Positions 36,417 through 50,981 of a stretch of 64,000 nt of DNA are shown piece by piece. The DNA lies in NCBI RefSeq assembly GCF_050948215.1, contig NW_027489033.1:62001-126000 (forward strand), in the 5' to 3' direction. Origin of the DNA: Halictus rubicundus. Its lineage: Eukaryota; Arthropoda; Insecta; Hymenoptera; Halictidae. A program made the translations under genes and the position numbers. A model generated the notes under the pieces. It was not told the origin of the DNA, did not search any database, and was given only the letters and a program-made list of their open reading frames with translations. How positions within the stretch are numbered: position 1 is the first letter of the stretch; each line of letters opens with the position of its first letter.

Positions 36417-36801
36417 ACTTTTACCAACATATTCGTGACATTTTTCTGATTAAAATGAAACCAAATATGATATAATTCCGACGATAATTGCTTGTGTAAT
36501 GAACGATTGATGTTTCGGACGCGAAAAAGGACAGCGTATGGGAAAGAAAGAGCCGCGGAGAGTCGAAGCGTTCGGAAAAGATGAAAGACTGGCGTGAGCT
36601 CAGGCCTTTAAATAAAAAAATAAACTTTTTCATTATTAATTATTTTTCTATCGGACTTTCACCAACATACTCGTGGCATTTTTCTAAGGAAAACGGTACC
36701 AAATATGACAAAATTCCGATGATATTTACTTGTGTAATGAACGACGGAAGTTTCGGACGCAAAGAAGGACAGCATATGAAAAGAAAGAGACGCGGCGAGT
36801 C
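36417..36801 (+). repeat. Direct-repeat pair, unit 8
   Basis: Offset 12340 from unit 5. Confidence 0.85.
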
Positions 36802-38619
36802 CTTCCCGTCTCGAGTTCGACAGCTTGGTTTTCGCCGCGGACAAATAGATGTGGTTACTAATGTATATGTATTGACAATTACTCACAGAAAGTTAAATTT
36901 AAACAATACAATTAATGATTATACATAAAGTTTATTGCTGATAAAATATAAAGAATATTAAATGTAAAGAAACAATTCTATAAGGTATAAAAAATAGCAA
37001 TCAATACAATTATAATTAAAACTTAAAATGACAGACACTTTTCAAAACTTTTATCTCTACCTCTATGTTAGGGATACAGAAGCTGAAAATTTCATCGAAA
37101 TCGGTTGACGGAGAAAAAAACAACGTGCATTGCAAGATATAAGAATCTGTGTATCTGTGTGTCTGTACAAATAGCAATAATACTGCCACCAAATAGCTTT
37201 ATATGGATAAGATCCGTCGAAAGTTAGTTTCATTACATAACACTTTTATTTCGTTACTACCTTTACTTGAATAATTGCAGTCCAGCATTAGAAGTGGTAT
37301 TATCGGTTAAATAAGTAAAAAAAAATAATTTTCTGTGTTTGTTACTACGGATCACAATAAGAACGATTGAATTTTGTCATTACTTGAATATTGTATTTGT
37401 TCTTTTTGTTTATTCTATAACTATTACAGAATATATTTTGTTGAATAATCATTATTTTATAAATATCGCAATAAGTTCCAAATTAATTAATTTCACCTAT
37501 AAACTATCGATTATAAAATAATGATTACAATGGTGAATAATATGGAAAATAAGAAGGCAATAATAGTGTAATGAAATTATACAATAAAAAATAATTATTC
37601 TCATTCTACGCATTATCCGTTTATTTATTGCCTATGTCACTGACGTTTCTTCCGTAATTCACGAGCAAATGTTCTATTTAGGTAGCGAGCGCGGCATGTT
37701 TAGCGATGTTGGTATTTGAGATCAGTGATAGTTCCACTTTCTTAGTTCCACAACCGACGAGAGTATCTCGACATTGGGGCCGTTACCGACCGATCCCAGC
37801 ACCCACCTGGCACTAGGCCTGCAGCCAAGCTCGCATATGCGAGCCGAGCTCGGGTCCAGTCGAGCCGGGACTCGCTTTTCGAGTCGAGTCGAGTACTCGC
37901 ACGATGCGAGCTGCTCGCAACGAAGCGAACGGCTCGAAATAAAATCAGGCGTAAAATGACATGATGCGAGTTACAGCAGGAAGATCAGCACATTGATATT
38001 ATCAAGCATTTTAGTATATTGACAATGCTAAATGTTTGCGATGTTTTATTATATATTTTGATAGTGAAATGTTGATTCAGAATTTGTATAACCCTTATTG
38101 AAAATAATTATGCAATAACAACTATTTAGATTTATGTAAATAACTAGATGTGATCTGTAAAGAACGGTATTTTATATATTCCTTTATATTATACTCCGGG
38201 GTTCAGTGTACAGTCGTAAAAATGTGTTGTCGCAAAATTGTTTATAATGTTGAAAATTAACGTGAAACCAAGTTGGAAGTTGGAAGTTCCAACAGCCTGT
38301 CATTCGGTACTGTGCAAGTATAGGTGATAAGATTTAAAAGGGCATAGCCGATTAAGATGGTCAAAACAATTGGAACCGCAAAAAGATTCCATTTCAAACA
38401 GTATTGATTTCTTGATTTTCTGGAAATGACAGACGTAGAGTTCAAAATTCTTTTCACGGAATCTTACCAATTTTCACAAGCAATTTCATATCTGGCGGAA
38501 ATCGTAGACGAACACAATAATATAAATATTCATTGCCTAATCAATGTTACTTCAATATTTTTAAAACATTAAAAAAATATTGTTAAAATCACATGAATAA
38601 ATAATATAAGAAATTGAAA

Positions 38620-41600
38620 AAATAAAGATGATGTATGGGAAAAAACATTTACCACCGACGGGATAAGAACCCCAGCGTATCCGCTCCTTAGTTCGACACG
38701 TCCGGCGATGTTACAAAACTTTACGAACATTCTGGTATATATCACACAAAATACAATTTATTCTTTCTCTTAAATCACATTTCTTAGGTCAAAGAATTAC
38801 TTGTTTCAATTTAATAATGCTAAAAATTACTTAATATATAGCTGCGATAAAACCAACAAGTGTAACTTTCCTCCTAATAGCAAAAACGTCGAAAAAATTC
38901 GGTTTTTATTGTTTTTTGACGATGATGTCCCACAACAAAAAATCTAAAAAAAATTGACGACACTGCCTGTTATAGTACTTTAACAAGGAACTAAACAGTA
39001 GAATAGCATGTTTTCAAATTTTTGAGAAATCTGCATTTTTCCGATTTTTTGGAGGTTTTTCATTTTTTTACGACCACAGTTTGTAACAAAAAAATCAGAA
39101 AGTTTAAACTTTCATACGTGCGCGATTCTCCATCCGTTTACATTGTATGTCGTCTTGTCGTCGCTGGGTCTTTGAAGCTCGGCACTCGGCAAAAGTTATT
39201 CGAGCATTTATTTGAAGCCTTCGAATAAATGATACAGATGAAAGATGAAAAAATTTCTCGTAGTTTGAATAAATCCGCTTCGAATAAAAAAAAGTATCTT
39301 TATTCGTCGGATAAATTCTCGTCGAATAAAATTATTTATTCGATACTCGTCGAATAAGGATACCTTTTTTATTCGAACCTTCGAATAACGAATAAAGATG
39401 AAGTATCTTTTATTCGAATCGTTATTTAAATAATTTTTATCTAATAATGCCCAACTCTGGGCACACCAGAATGACTGGCATTCAAAAGGAGAGAATATCC
39501 GTCTACGATACATATAATGTGGCACGGAGAAGCGGACAGCGAAACTAGAGAAGCGTCCTCCCCGAGGAGTGGGCCACACATTGTCGGCTATATCGGTGTG
39601 AGACCAGAAGACCACTACTAATCCAATCACAAAGCTTCTTTATTTTTCGTTATTTTTTTTTTTTTTTAACTTTTACCAACATATTCGTGACATTTTTCTG
39701 ATTAAAATGAAACCAAATATGATATAATTCCGACGATAATTGCTTGTGTAATGAACGATTGATGTTTCGGACGCGAAAAAGGACAGCGTATGGGAAAGAA
39801 AGAGCCGCGGAGAGTCGAAGCGTTCGGAAAAGATGAAAGACTGGCGTGAGCTCAGGCCTTTAAATAAAAAAATAAACTTTTTCATTATTAATTATTTTTC
39901 TATCGGACTTTCACCAACATACTCGTGGCATTTTTCTAAGGAAAACGGTACCAAATATGACAAAATTCCGATGATATTTACTTGTGTAATGAACGACGGA
40001 AGTTTCGGACGCAAAGAAGGACAGCATATGAAAAGAAAGAGACGCGGCGAGTCCTTCCCGTCTCGAGTTCGACAGCTTGGTTTTCGCCGCGGACAAATAG
40101 ATGTGGTTACTAATGTATATGTATTGACAATTACTCACAGAAAGTTAAATTTAAACAATACAATTAATGATTATACATAAAGTTTATTGCTGATAAAATA
40201 TAAAGAATATTAAATGTAAAGAAACAATTCTATAAGGTATAAAAAATAGCAATCAATACAATTATAATTAAAACTTAAAATGACAGACACTTTTCAAAAC
40301 TTTTATCTCTACCTCTATGTTAGGGATACAGAAGCTGAAAATTTCATCGAAATCGGTTGACGGAGAAAAAAACAACGTGCATTGCAAGATATAAGAATCT
40401 GTGTATCTGTGTGTCTGTACAAATAGCAATAATACTGCCACCAAATAGCTTTATATGGATAAGATCCGTCGAAAGTTAGTTTCATTACATAACACTTTTA
40501 TTTCGTTACTACCTTTACTTGAATAATTGCAGTCCAGCATTAGAAGTGGTATTATCGGTTAAATAAGTAAAAAAAAATAATTTTCTGTGTTTGTTACTAC
40601 GGATCACAATAAGAACGATTGAATTTTGTCATTACTTGAATATTGTATTTGTTCTTTTTGTTTATTCTATAACTATTACAGAATATATTTTGTTGAATAA
40701 TCATTATTTTATAAATATCGCAATAAGTTCCAAATTAATTAATTTCACCTATAAACTATCGATTATAAAATAATGATTACAATGGTGAATAATATGGAAA
40801 ATAAGAAGGCAATAATAGTGTAATGAAATTATACAATAAAAAATAATTATTCTCATTCTACGCATTATCCGTTTATTTATTGCCTATGTCACTGACGTTT
40901 CTTCCGTAATTCACGAGCAAATGTTCTATTTAGGTAGCGAGCGCGGCATGTTTAGCGATGTTGGTATTTGAGATCAGTGATAGTTCCACTTTCTTAGTTC
41001 CACAACCGACGAGAGTATCTCGACATTGGGGCCGTTACCGACCGATCCCAGCACCCACCTGGCACTAGGCCTGCAGCCAAGCTCGCATATGCGAGCCGAG
41101 CTCGGGTCCAGTCGAGCCGGGACTCGCTTTTCGAGTCGAGTCGAGTACTCGCACGATGCGAGCTGCTCGCAACGAAGCGAACGGCTCGAAATAAAATCAG
41201 GCGTAAAATGACATGATGCGAGTTACAGCAGGAAGATCAGCACATTGATATTATCAAGCATTTTAGTATATTGACAATGCTAAATGTTTGCGATGTTTTA
41301 TTATATATTTTGATAGTGAAATGTTGATTCAGAATTTGTATAACCCTTATTGAAAATAATTATGCAATAACAACTATTTAGATTTATGTAAATAACTAGA
41401 TGTGATCTGTAAAGAACGGTATTTTATATATTCCTTTATATTATACTCCGGGGTTCAGTGTACAGTCGTAAAAATGTGTTGTCGCAAAATTGTTTATAAT
41501 GTTGAAAATTAACGTGAAACCAAGTTGGAAGTTGGAAGTTCCAACAGCCTGTCATTCGGTACTGTGCAAGTATAGGTGATAAGATTTAAAAGGGCATAGC

Positions 41601-41871
41601 CGATTAAGATGGTCAAAACAATTGGAACCGCAAAAAGATTCCATTTCAAACAGTATTGATTTCTTGATTTTCTGGAAATGACAGACGTAGAGTTCAAAAT
41701 TCTTTTCACGGAATCTTACCAATTTTCACAAGCAATTTCATATCTGGCGGAAATCGTAGACGAACACAATAATATAAATATTCATTGCCTAATCAATGTT
41801 ACTTCAATATTTTTAAAACATTAAAAAAATATTGTTAAAATCACATGAATAAATAATATAAGAAATTGAAA
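38620..41871 (+). repeat. Unit 9, medium (M) form, copy of unit 6
   Basis: Every landmark lies exactly 12340 beyond its counterpart in unit 6, and the length is the same (3252 bp). The extra T (CGTCTTGTCG near 39155) and GTGGCACGG are present. The junction is at 39098 and the right arm at 41132-41515. Confidence 0.9.
39669..40053 (+). repeat. Direct-repeat pair, unit 9
   Basis: Offset 12340 from unit 6. Confidence 0.85.
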
Positions 41872-44800
41872 AAATAAAGATGATGTATGGGAAAAAACAT
41901 TTACCACCGACGGGATAAGAACCCCAGCGTATCCGCTCCTTAGTTCGACACGTCCGGCGATGTTACAAAACTTTACGAACATTCTGGTATATATCACACA
42001 AAATACAATTTATTCTTTCTCTTAAATCACATTTCTTAGGTCAAAGAATTACTTGTTTCAATTTAATAATGCTAAAAATTACTTAATATATAGCTGCGAT
42101 AAAACCAACAAGTGTAACTTTCCTCCTAATAGCAAAAACGTCGAAAAAATTCGGTTTTTATTGTTTTTTGACGATGATGTCCCACAACAAAAAATCTAAA
42201 AAAAATTGACGACACTGCCTGTTATAGTACTTTAACAAGGAACTAAACAGTAGAATAGCATGTTTTCAAATTTTTGAGAAATCTGCATTTTTCCGATTTT
42301 TTGGAGGTTTTTCATTTTTTTACGACCACAGTTTGTAACAAAAAAATCAGAAAGTTTAAACTTTCATACGTGCGCGATTCTCCATCCGTTTACATTGTAT
42401 GTCGTCTGTCGTCGCTGGGTCTTTGAAGCTCGGCACTCGGCAAAAGTTATTCGAGCATTTATTTGAAGCCTTCGAATAAATGATACAGATGAAAGATGAA
42501 AAAATTTCTCGTAGTTTGAATAAATCCGCTTCGAATAAAAAAAAAGTATCTTTATTCGTCGGATAAATTCTCGTCGAATAAAATTATTTATTCGATACTC
42601 GTCGAATAAGGATACCTTTTTTATTCGAACCTTCGAATAACGAATAAAGATGAAGTATCTTTTATTCGAATCGTTATTTAAATAATTTTTATCTAATAAT
42701 GCCCAACTCTGGGCACACCAGAATGACTGGCATTCAAAAGGAGAGAATATCCGTCTACGATACATATAATGTTGCACGGAGAAGCGGACAGCGAAACTAG
42801 AGAAGCGTCCTCCCCGAGGAGTGGGCCACACATTGTCGGCTATATCGGTGTGAGACCAGAAGACCACTACTAATCCAATCACAAAACTTCTTTATTTTTC
42901 GTTATTTTTTTTTTTTAACTTTTACCAACATATTCGTGACATTTTTCTGATTAAAATGAAACCAAATATGATATAATTCCGACGATAATTGCTTGTGCAA
43001 TGAACGATTGATGTTTCGGACGCGAAGAAGGACAGCGTATGGGAAAGAAAGAGCCGCGGAGAGTCGAAGCGTTCGGAAAAGATGAAAGACTGGCGTGAGC
43101 TCTGGCCTTTAAATAAAAAAATAAACTTTTTCATTATTAATTATTTTTCTATCGGACTTTCACCAACATACTCGTGGCATTTTTCTAAGGAAAACGGTAC
43201 CAAATATGACAAAATTCCGATGATATTTACTTGTGTAATGAACGACGGAAGTTTCGGACGCAAAGAAGGACAGCATATGAAAAGAAAGAGACGCGGCGAG
43301 TCCTTCCCGCCTCGAGTTCGACAGCTTGGTTTTCGCCGCGGACAAATAGATGTGGTTACTAATGTATATGTATTGACAATTACTCACAGAAAGTTAAATT
43401 TAACAATACAATTAATGATTATACATAAAGTTTATTGCTGATAAAATATAAAGAATATTAAATGTAAAGAAACAATTCTATAAGGTATAAAAAATAGCAA
43501 TCAATACAATTATAATTAAAACTTAAAATGACAGACACTTTTCAAAACTTTTATCTGTACCTCTATGTTAGGGATACAGAAGCTGAAAATTTCATCGAAA
43601 TCGGTTGACGGAGAAAAAAACAACGTGCATTGCAAGATATAAGAATCTGTGTATCTGTGTGTCTGTACAAATAGCAATAATACTGCCACCAAATAGCTTT
43701 ATATGGATAAGATCCGTCGAAAGTTAGTTTCATTACATAACACTTTTATTTCGTTACTACCTTTACTTGAATAATTGCAGTCCAGCATTAGAAGTGGTAT
43801 TATCGGTTAAATAAGTAAAAAAATAATTTTCTGTGTTTGTTACTACGGATCACAATAAGAACGATTGAATTTTGTCATTACTTGAATATTGTATTTATTC
43901 TTTTTTTTTATTCTATAACTATTACAGAATATATTTTGTTGAATAATCATTATTTTATAAATATCGCAATAAGTTCCAAATTAATTAATTTCACCTATAA
44001 ACTATCGATTATAAAATAATGATTACAATGGTGCACAATATGGAAAATAAGAAGGCAATAATAGTGTAATGAAATTATACAATAAAAAATAATTATTCTC
44101 ATTCTACGCATTATCCGTTTATTTATTGCCTATGTCACTGACGTTTCTTCCGTAATTCACGAGCAAATGTTCTATTTAGGTAGCGAGCGCGGCATGTTTA
44201 GCGATGTTGGTATTTGAGATCAGTGATAGTTCCACCTTCTTAGTTCCACAACCGACGAGAGTATCTCGACATTGGGGCCGTTACCGACCGATCCCAGCAC
44301 CCACCTGGCACTAGGCCTGCAGCCAAGCTCGCATATGCGAGCCGAGCTCGGGTCCAGTCGAGCCGGGACTCGCTTTTCGAGTCGAGTCGAGTACTCGCAT
44401 GATGCGAGCTGCTCGCAACGAAGCGAACGGCTCGAAATAAAATCAGGCGTAAAATGACATGATGCGAGTTACAGCAGGAAGATCAGCACATTGATATTAT
44501 CAAGCATTTTAGTATATTGACAATGCTAAATGTTTGCGATGTTTTATTATATATTTTGATAGTGAAATGTTGATTCAGAATTTGTATAACCCTTATTGAA
44601 AATAATTATGCAATAACAACTATTTCCTAGATTTATGTAAATAACTAGATGTGATCTGTAAAGAACGGTATTTTATATATTCCTTTATATTATACTCCGG
44701 TTCACTGTACAGTCGTAAAAATGTGTTGTCGCAAAATTGTTTATAATGTTGAAAATTAACGTGAAACCAAGTTGGAAGTTGGAAGTTCCAACAGCCTGTC

Positions 44801-45118
44801 ATTCGGTACTGTGCAAGTATAGGTGATAAGATTTAAAAGGGCATAGCCGATTAAGATGGTCAAAACAATTGGAACCGCAAAAAGATTCCATTTCAAACAG
44901 TATTGATTTCTTGATTTTCTGGAAATGACAGACGTAGAGTTCAAAATTCTTTTCACGGAATCTTACCAATTTTCACAAGCAATTTCATATCTGGCGGAAA
45001 TCGTAGACGAACACAATAATATAAATATTCATTGCCTAATCAATGTTACTTCAATATTTTTAAAACATTAAAAAAATATTGTTAAAATCACATGAATAAA
45101 TAATATAAGAAATTGAAA
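41872..45118 (+). repeat. Unit 10, medium (M) form; hybrid of unit 2-like left and unit 3-like right
   Basis: From the start to about 43.1 kb it follows unit 2 at offset 34869 (GAGCTCTGGCC at about 43097). From about 43.31 kb it follows unit 3 at offset 27911 (CCCGCCTCGAG at about 43307, and CCTAG retained in the right arm, 44378-44762). The switch lies within about 210 bp inside the direct-repeat pair. Confidence 0.9.
42918..43302 (+). repeat. Direct-repeat pair, unit 10 (switch point)
   Basis: Unit 2-like in its first copy, with unit 3-like sequence starting by about 43309. Confidence 0.85.
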
Positions 45119-47197
45119 AAATAAAGATGATGTATGGGAAAAAACATTTACCACCGACGGGATAAGAACCCCAGCGTATCCGCTCCTTAGTTCGACACAC
45201 GTCCGGCGATGTTACAAAACTTTACGAACATTCTGGTATATATCACACAAAATACAATTTATTCTTTCTCTAAAATCACATTTCTTAGGTCAAAGAATTA
45301 CTTGTTTCAATTTAATAATGCTAAAAATTACTTAATATATAGCTGCGATAAAACCAACAAGTGTAACTTTCCTCCTAATAGCAAAAACGTCGAAAAAATT
45401 CGGTTTTTATTGTTTTTTGACGATGATGTCCCACAACAAAAAATCTAAAAAAAATTGACGACACTGCCTGTTATAGTACTTTAACAAGGAACTAAACAGT
45501 AGAATAGCATTTTTCCGATTTTTTGGAGGTTTTTCATTTTTTTTACGACCACAGTTTGTAACAAAAAAATCAGAAAGTTTAAACTTTCATACGTGCGCGA
45601 TTCTCCATCCGTTTACATTGTATGTCGTCTGTCGTCGCTGGGTCTTTGAAGCTCGGCACTCGGCAAAAGTTATTCGAGCATTTATTTGAAGCCTTCGAAT
45701 AAATGATACAGATGAAAGATGAAAAAATTTCTCGTAGTTTGAATAAATCAAATAATACTGCCACCAAATAGCTTTATATGGATAAGATCCGTCGAAAGTT
45801 AGTTTCATTACATAACACTTTTATTTCGTTACTACCTTTACTTGAATAATTGCAGTCCAGCATTAGAAGTGGTATTATCGGTTAAATAAGTAAAAAAAAA
45901 TAATTTTCTGTGTTTGTTACTACGGATCACAATAAGAACGATTGAATTTTGTCATTACTTGAATATTGTATTTATTCTTTTTTTTTTCATTCTATAACTA
46001 TTACAGAATATATTTTGTTGAATAATCATTATTTTATAAATATCGCAATAAGTTCCAAATTAATTAATTACACCTATAAACTATCGATTATAAAACAATG
46101 ATTACAATGGTGAATAATATGGAAAATAAGAAGGCAATAATAGTGTAATGAAATTATACAATAAAAAATAATTATTTTCATTCTACGCATTATCCGTTTA
46201 TTTATTGCCTATGTCACTGACGTTTCTTCCGTAATTCACGAGCAAATGTTCTATTTAGGTAGCGAGCGCGGCATGTTTAGCGATGTTGGTATTTGAGATC
46301 AGTGATAGTTCCACTTTCTTAGTTCCACAACCGACGAGAGTATCTCGACATTGGGGCCGTTACCGACCGATCCCAGCACCCACCTGGCACTAGGCCTGCA
46401 GCCAAGCTCGCATATGCGAGCCGAGCTCGGGTCCAGTCGAGCCGGGACTCGCTTTTCGAGTCGAGTCGAGTACTCGCACGATGCGAGCTGCTCGCAACGA
46501 AGCGAACGGCTCGAAATAAAATCAGGCGTAAAATGACATGATGCGAGTTACAGCAGGAAGATCAGCACATTGATATTATCAAGCATTTTAGTATATTGAC
46601 AATGCTAAATGTTTGCGATGTTTTATTATATATTTTGATAGTGAAATGTTGATTCAGAATTTGTATAACCCTTATTGAAAATAATTATGCAATAACAACT
46701 ATTTCCTAGATTTATGTAAATAACTAGATGTGATCTGTAAAGAACGGTATTTTATATATTCCTTTATATTATACTCCGGTTCACTGTACAGTCGTAAAAA
46801 TGTGTTGTCGCAAAATTGTTTATAATGTTGAAAATTAACGTGAAACCAAGTTGGAAGTTGGAAGTTCCAACAGCCTGTCATTCGGTACTGTGCAAGTATA
46901 GGTGATAAGATTTAAAAGGGCATAGCCGATTAAGATGGTCAAAACAATTGGAACCGCAAAAAGATTCCATTTCAAACAGTATTGATTTCTTGATTTTCTG
47001 GAAATGACAGACGTAGAGTTCAAAATTCTTTTCACGGAATCTTACCAATTTTCACAAGCAATTTCATATCTGGCGGAAATCGTAGACGAACACAATAATA
47101 TAAATATTCATTGCCTAATCAATGTTACTTCAATATTTTTAAAACATTAAAAAAATATTGTTAAAATCACATGAATAAATAATATAAGAAATTGAAA
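45119..47197 (+). repeat. Unit 11, short (S) form, copy of unit 4
   Basis: It has the same 2079 bp length, the same 27 bp deletion and the same CTCTAAAATCAC change near 45270, all at offset 27911 from unit 4. The S junction follows 45749. The right arm is at 46457-46841. Confidence 0.9.
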
Positions 47198-48819
47198 AAA
47201 TAAAGATGATGTATGGGAAAAAACATTTACCACCGACGGGATAAGAACCCCAGCGTATCCGCTCCTTAGTTCGACACACGTCCGGCGATGTTACAAAACT
47301 TTACGAACATTCTGGTATATATCACACAAAATACAATTTATTCTTTCTCTTAAATCACATTTCTTAGGTCAAAGAATTACTTGTTTCAATTTAATAATGC
47401 TAAAAATTACTTAATATATAGCTGCGATAAAACCAACAAGTGTAACTTTCCTCCTAATAGCAAAAACGTCGAAAAAATTCGGTTTTTATTGTTTTTTGAC
47501 GATGATGTCCCACAACAAAAAATCTAAAAAAAATTGACGACACTGCCTGTTATAGTACTTTAACAAGGAACTAAACAGTAGAATAGCATGTTTTCAAATT
47601 TTTGAGAAATCTGCATTTTTCCGATTTTTTGGAGGTTTTTCATTTTTTGTTTACGACCACAGTTTGTAACAAAAAAATCTGAAAAAATTATCAAAAATCA
47701 GCCTTAGAATCCAAAATATGTCACATTTTTTTCAGAATTTTAGAAAGCATCAGAGTGCGGGAAATACGCGGAGAAGCGCGAAATCTAATTTACCCTGTAA
47801 CTAACCTCATGGGCAAGATAGGGGGTTGAAATTTTACTCAGAGGGGTTTTTCCTCTAAGGGCAGTTTTGACCATAAATCGGCTAGGCCCTTTTAAAAGGA
47901 TCTGATGTCTACGTTCAACACTCGTCATACTTTCTGTTTAGTTAATATTTTAATCTAAATCTTTTTTCAATTTGCAATTGTTGGCTCTTCTCCATGGATA
48001 ACAGTCGATCTTTTATACGATGGTCCAAAATCATGCTAACTACCAAATAATTCGTAGTGGCAGCAAAGTTAAATCTACTTCCTAGCTCGACAATTAACGC
48101 AATTATATAACGCAATTTTTCCTGCGTTTTCATTACATGTCATCTAGTAAATTAATCTATCTAGCTTGGCAGAACAGCTGAAGTCGTTTGGTCGATTTAT
48201 AAAAAAAGTTATTCTGATTTAAAGTGTCTGCCATCAATTATGAGACTGACTGCATAATGTATAACGAGAAGCGGCCGCACGTTTCTCGCTAAGCAACCTG
48301 CGCTATCTCCATGTTTATAATTGTGCAGTGTGAAAATGGTTTACTGCCTTTTTGGTTCGTTATCTCGGCCATTTCTTCTAAAAAGTGTACTTCCGTACAA
48401 TGGGACAGTAGGGCTCTCATCAGCGAGCTAAGGTTTATGACCGGCTCTCGCCTGCACTCGCCCACTTAGGTCACCCGCTCTGAGTATTTAATCTACCGGC
48501 ACGCGTATGCGTTTTGCTCTTCCTCCCTCCCCATCGAGCCACTAGCTTAGTTATTCATTATCGAAAAATATAAAAGTCTAAGACAATCTATTCTCAGGTT
48601 AGTTAGCTCAGATTCTGTCAAACAGTTTTTCTCAGCTTACCAGAATTCAGTCTTTTGACCTTTGGTGCGAGTACCAGTGTGGCGGCCTGTGCAAAGCGCA
48701 CGCCGACGAACCGCCAGCATACATTGTAGACGCGGCGGCGACCTCGTATAAATACACATCAATATTATACAATATTGTTTATATACCCATTCCTTTCAAA
48801 AACTATTTAACGAAGCTTA

Positions 48820-49208
48820 ACGTTAATTTTTAACATTATAAACAATTTTGCAACAACACATTTTTACGACTGTACACTGAACCCCGGAGTATAATATAAA
48901 GGAATATATAAAATACCGTTCTTTACAGATCACACAGCTAGTTATTTACATAAATCTAGGAAATAGTTGTTATTGCATAATTATTTTCAATAAGGGTTAT
49001 AGAAATTCTGAATCAACATTTCACTATCAAAATATATAATAAAACATCGCAAACATTTAGCATTGTCAATATACTAAAATGCTTGATAATATCGATGTGC
49101 TGATCTTCCCGCTGTAACTCGCATCATGTCATTTTACGCCTGATTTTATTTCGAGCAGCTCGCATCGGTGCGGATAGCTCGCATCGTGCGAGTACTCGAC
49201 TCGACTCG
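48820..49208 (-). repeat. Left inverted arm, unit 12
   Basis: La form. Pairs with 53451-53834 and with 46457-46841 of unit 11. Confidence 0.88.
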
Positions 49209-49317
49209 CACAATCGAGCCGAGCTAAGCTCAACCAGAGTTGGGCAAAATGTTTATCTAAATAAAAATTTCGAGTAACGAATAAAAGATAAAAAAATTTT
49301 TATTTCCTTTTGGTATG

Positions 49318-49884
49318 TGTTGTGGTTTGGGTGTTCAGTAAAGGATTCACCCAATATAACAATAACCATTTATTAAATAAGCAACAAAAACTCAACGACG
49401 TAACAAGGAACAAAGAAAATGAAATAACAATGAAACAAGAACTACGGATAAACGACTATACGAACAACTGACGGCGAATGACGACTTCTCACAACGACTG
49501 ACTGACTTGAACTGACTGACTGACTGACCGACCCTGTCATCCGTCAGAATCCGCGCTTATATCCTCCAGGAATTTCCTTCGAACAAGAAAACTTCTGGAG
49601 TGGGGATGTCGCTTCCTGTACGTGCCCCTTGGAGAAAGTTCGTGTCCTTGCACCGAACATCCGTGTCCTGGCGAAAGTCAAGGGTTGGCGGCCAAATGTG
49701 CACGCCAAGGAAAAACCCCGAACCTGGTCGCCAAATGTGCACCCCAGGTAGGAACAGACTTCCGGCGACTAAGTGTGCGCTCGGGAAGAGCTTGGGCCTG
49801 GCGACCAAGTGCGTCCAAGGTCCCAGCCCGCAGACGACGCTCCTACCTGGGTCCGATCAACCCTTCTCCAAGGGGTCCGCCACA
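49318..49884 (-). mobile_element. Solo LTR, unit 12
   Basis: 567 bp, offset 47197 from unit 1. Confidence 0.74.
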
Positions 49885-50282
49885 TTACTTGAATATTGTA
49901 TTTATTCTTTTTTTTTATTCTATAACTATTACAGAATATATTTTGTTGAATAATCATTATTTTATAAATATCGCAAGAAGTTCCAAATTAATTAATTACA
50001 CCTATAAATTATCGATTATAAAATAATGATTACAATGGTGAACAATATGGAAAATAAGAAGGCAATAAGAGTGTAATGAAATTATACAATAAAAGATAAT
50101 TATTTTCATTCTACGCATTATACGTTTATTTATTGCCTCTGTCACTGACGTTTTTTCCATAATTCACGAGCAAATGTTCTTTTAGTTCCACAACCGACGA
50201 CAGTATCTCGACATTAGGGCCGTTACCGACCGCTCCCAGCACCCACCTGGCACCCACTTTGAGACTCGCAGTTTAACACGGG

Positions 50283-50292
50283 GGCTGGCAGT

Positions 50293-50363
<71 letters not shown>

Positions 50364-50408
50364 GGGTGCACTGATCCACCGACCAGATATATATAAAGAC
50401 TGACAGCC
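50283..50408. repeat. TA palindrome, 32 repeats, unit 12
   Basis: The TA run is 50296-50359, one repeat longer than its counterpart in unit 1. Confidence 0.92.
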
Positions 50409-50981
50409 TTACGGGAGAATGTGTCGCTCGAAAAATACGGTGTTGTCTACCGCTCTCTAGGATAGATTTTGGCTGGAGTAAGAAACAGAAGGCCAACGAC
50501 GGTATCTCGTCGGTGCAGAAGACCACTAAGGAACTTCTCGTCGCTGAGAAGGTGAATCATCACGGACCCATATCGATTATCAAATGTTACATTCTCCGAC
50601 AAACGTATTCAAATTAAAAAGATATTTTTTTTTAGTGTTGCTTTTTAAGATCTAAAATATTAAAAGTAAAACTAATATCAAGGACGAAAAATTCGTCAAA
50701 ATATTTTACGTAAGAAATTATTAAAGCATAATTTTAGGAAAATCAATTTCTACTTCCATATGAGATACCTTAATTTGTAATTTAAAAATATTTCATGAAC
50801 AAGCATTATTTCCTTACACTTTTTTTTTATAGATAACTGTTCCAAGAATCGATCTGTGGGAACAGAAATATGTTGAAAACCAGAGTAGCGTTTATTTAAC
50901 GTACTATTCCGAATAGTATAGAGTTTGAGAGAGAATCACGTGGATGAATTAATATAATATAAAATAATATAATTGTAGAAG

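Larger units (their letters stand above)
31632..38619 (+). repeat. Unit 8, long (L) form, Lb, with minisatellite expansion and minimal TA array
   Basis: The left half is Lb type with a private expansion of a 19 bp motif (33590-33646), a 4 bp loss inside the LTR and only 6 TA repeats. From about 34814 it is the offset-12340 partner of unit 5. The right arm is at 37880-38263. Confidence 0.9.
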
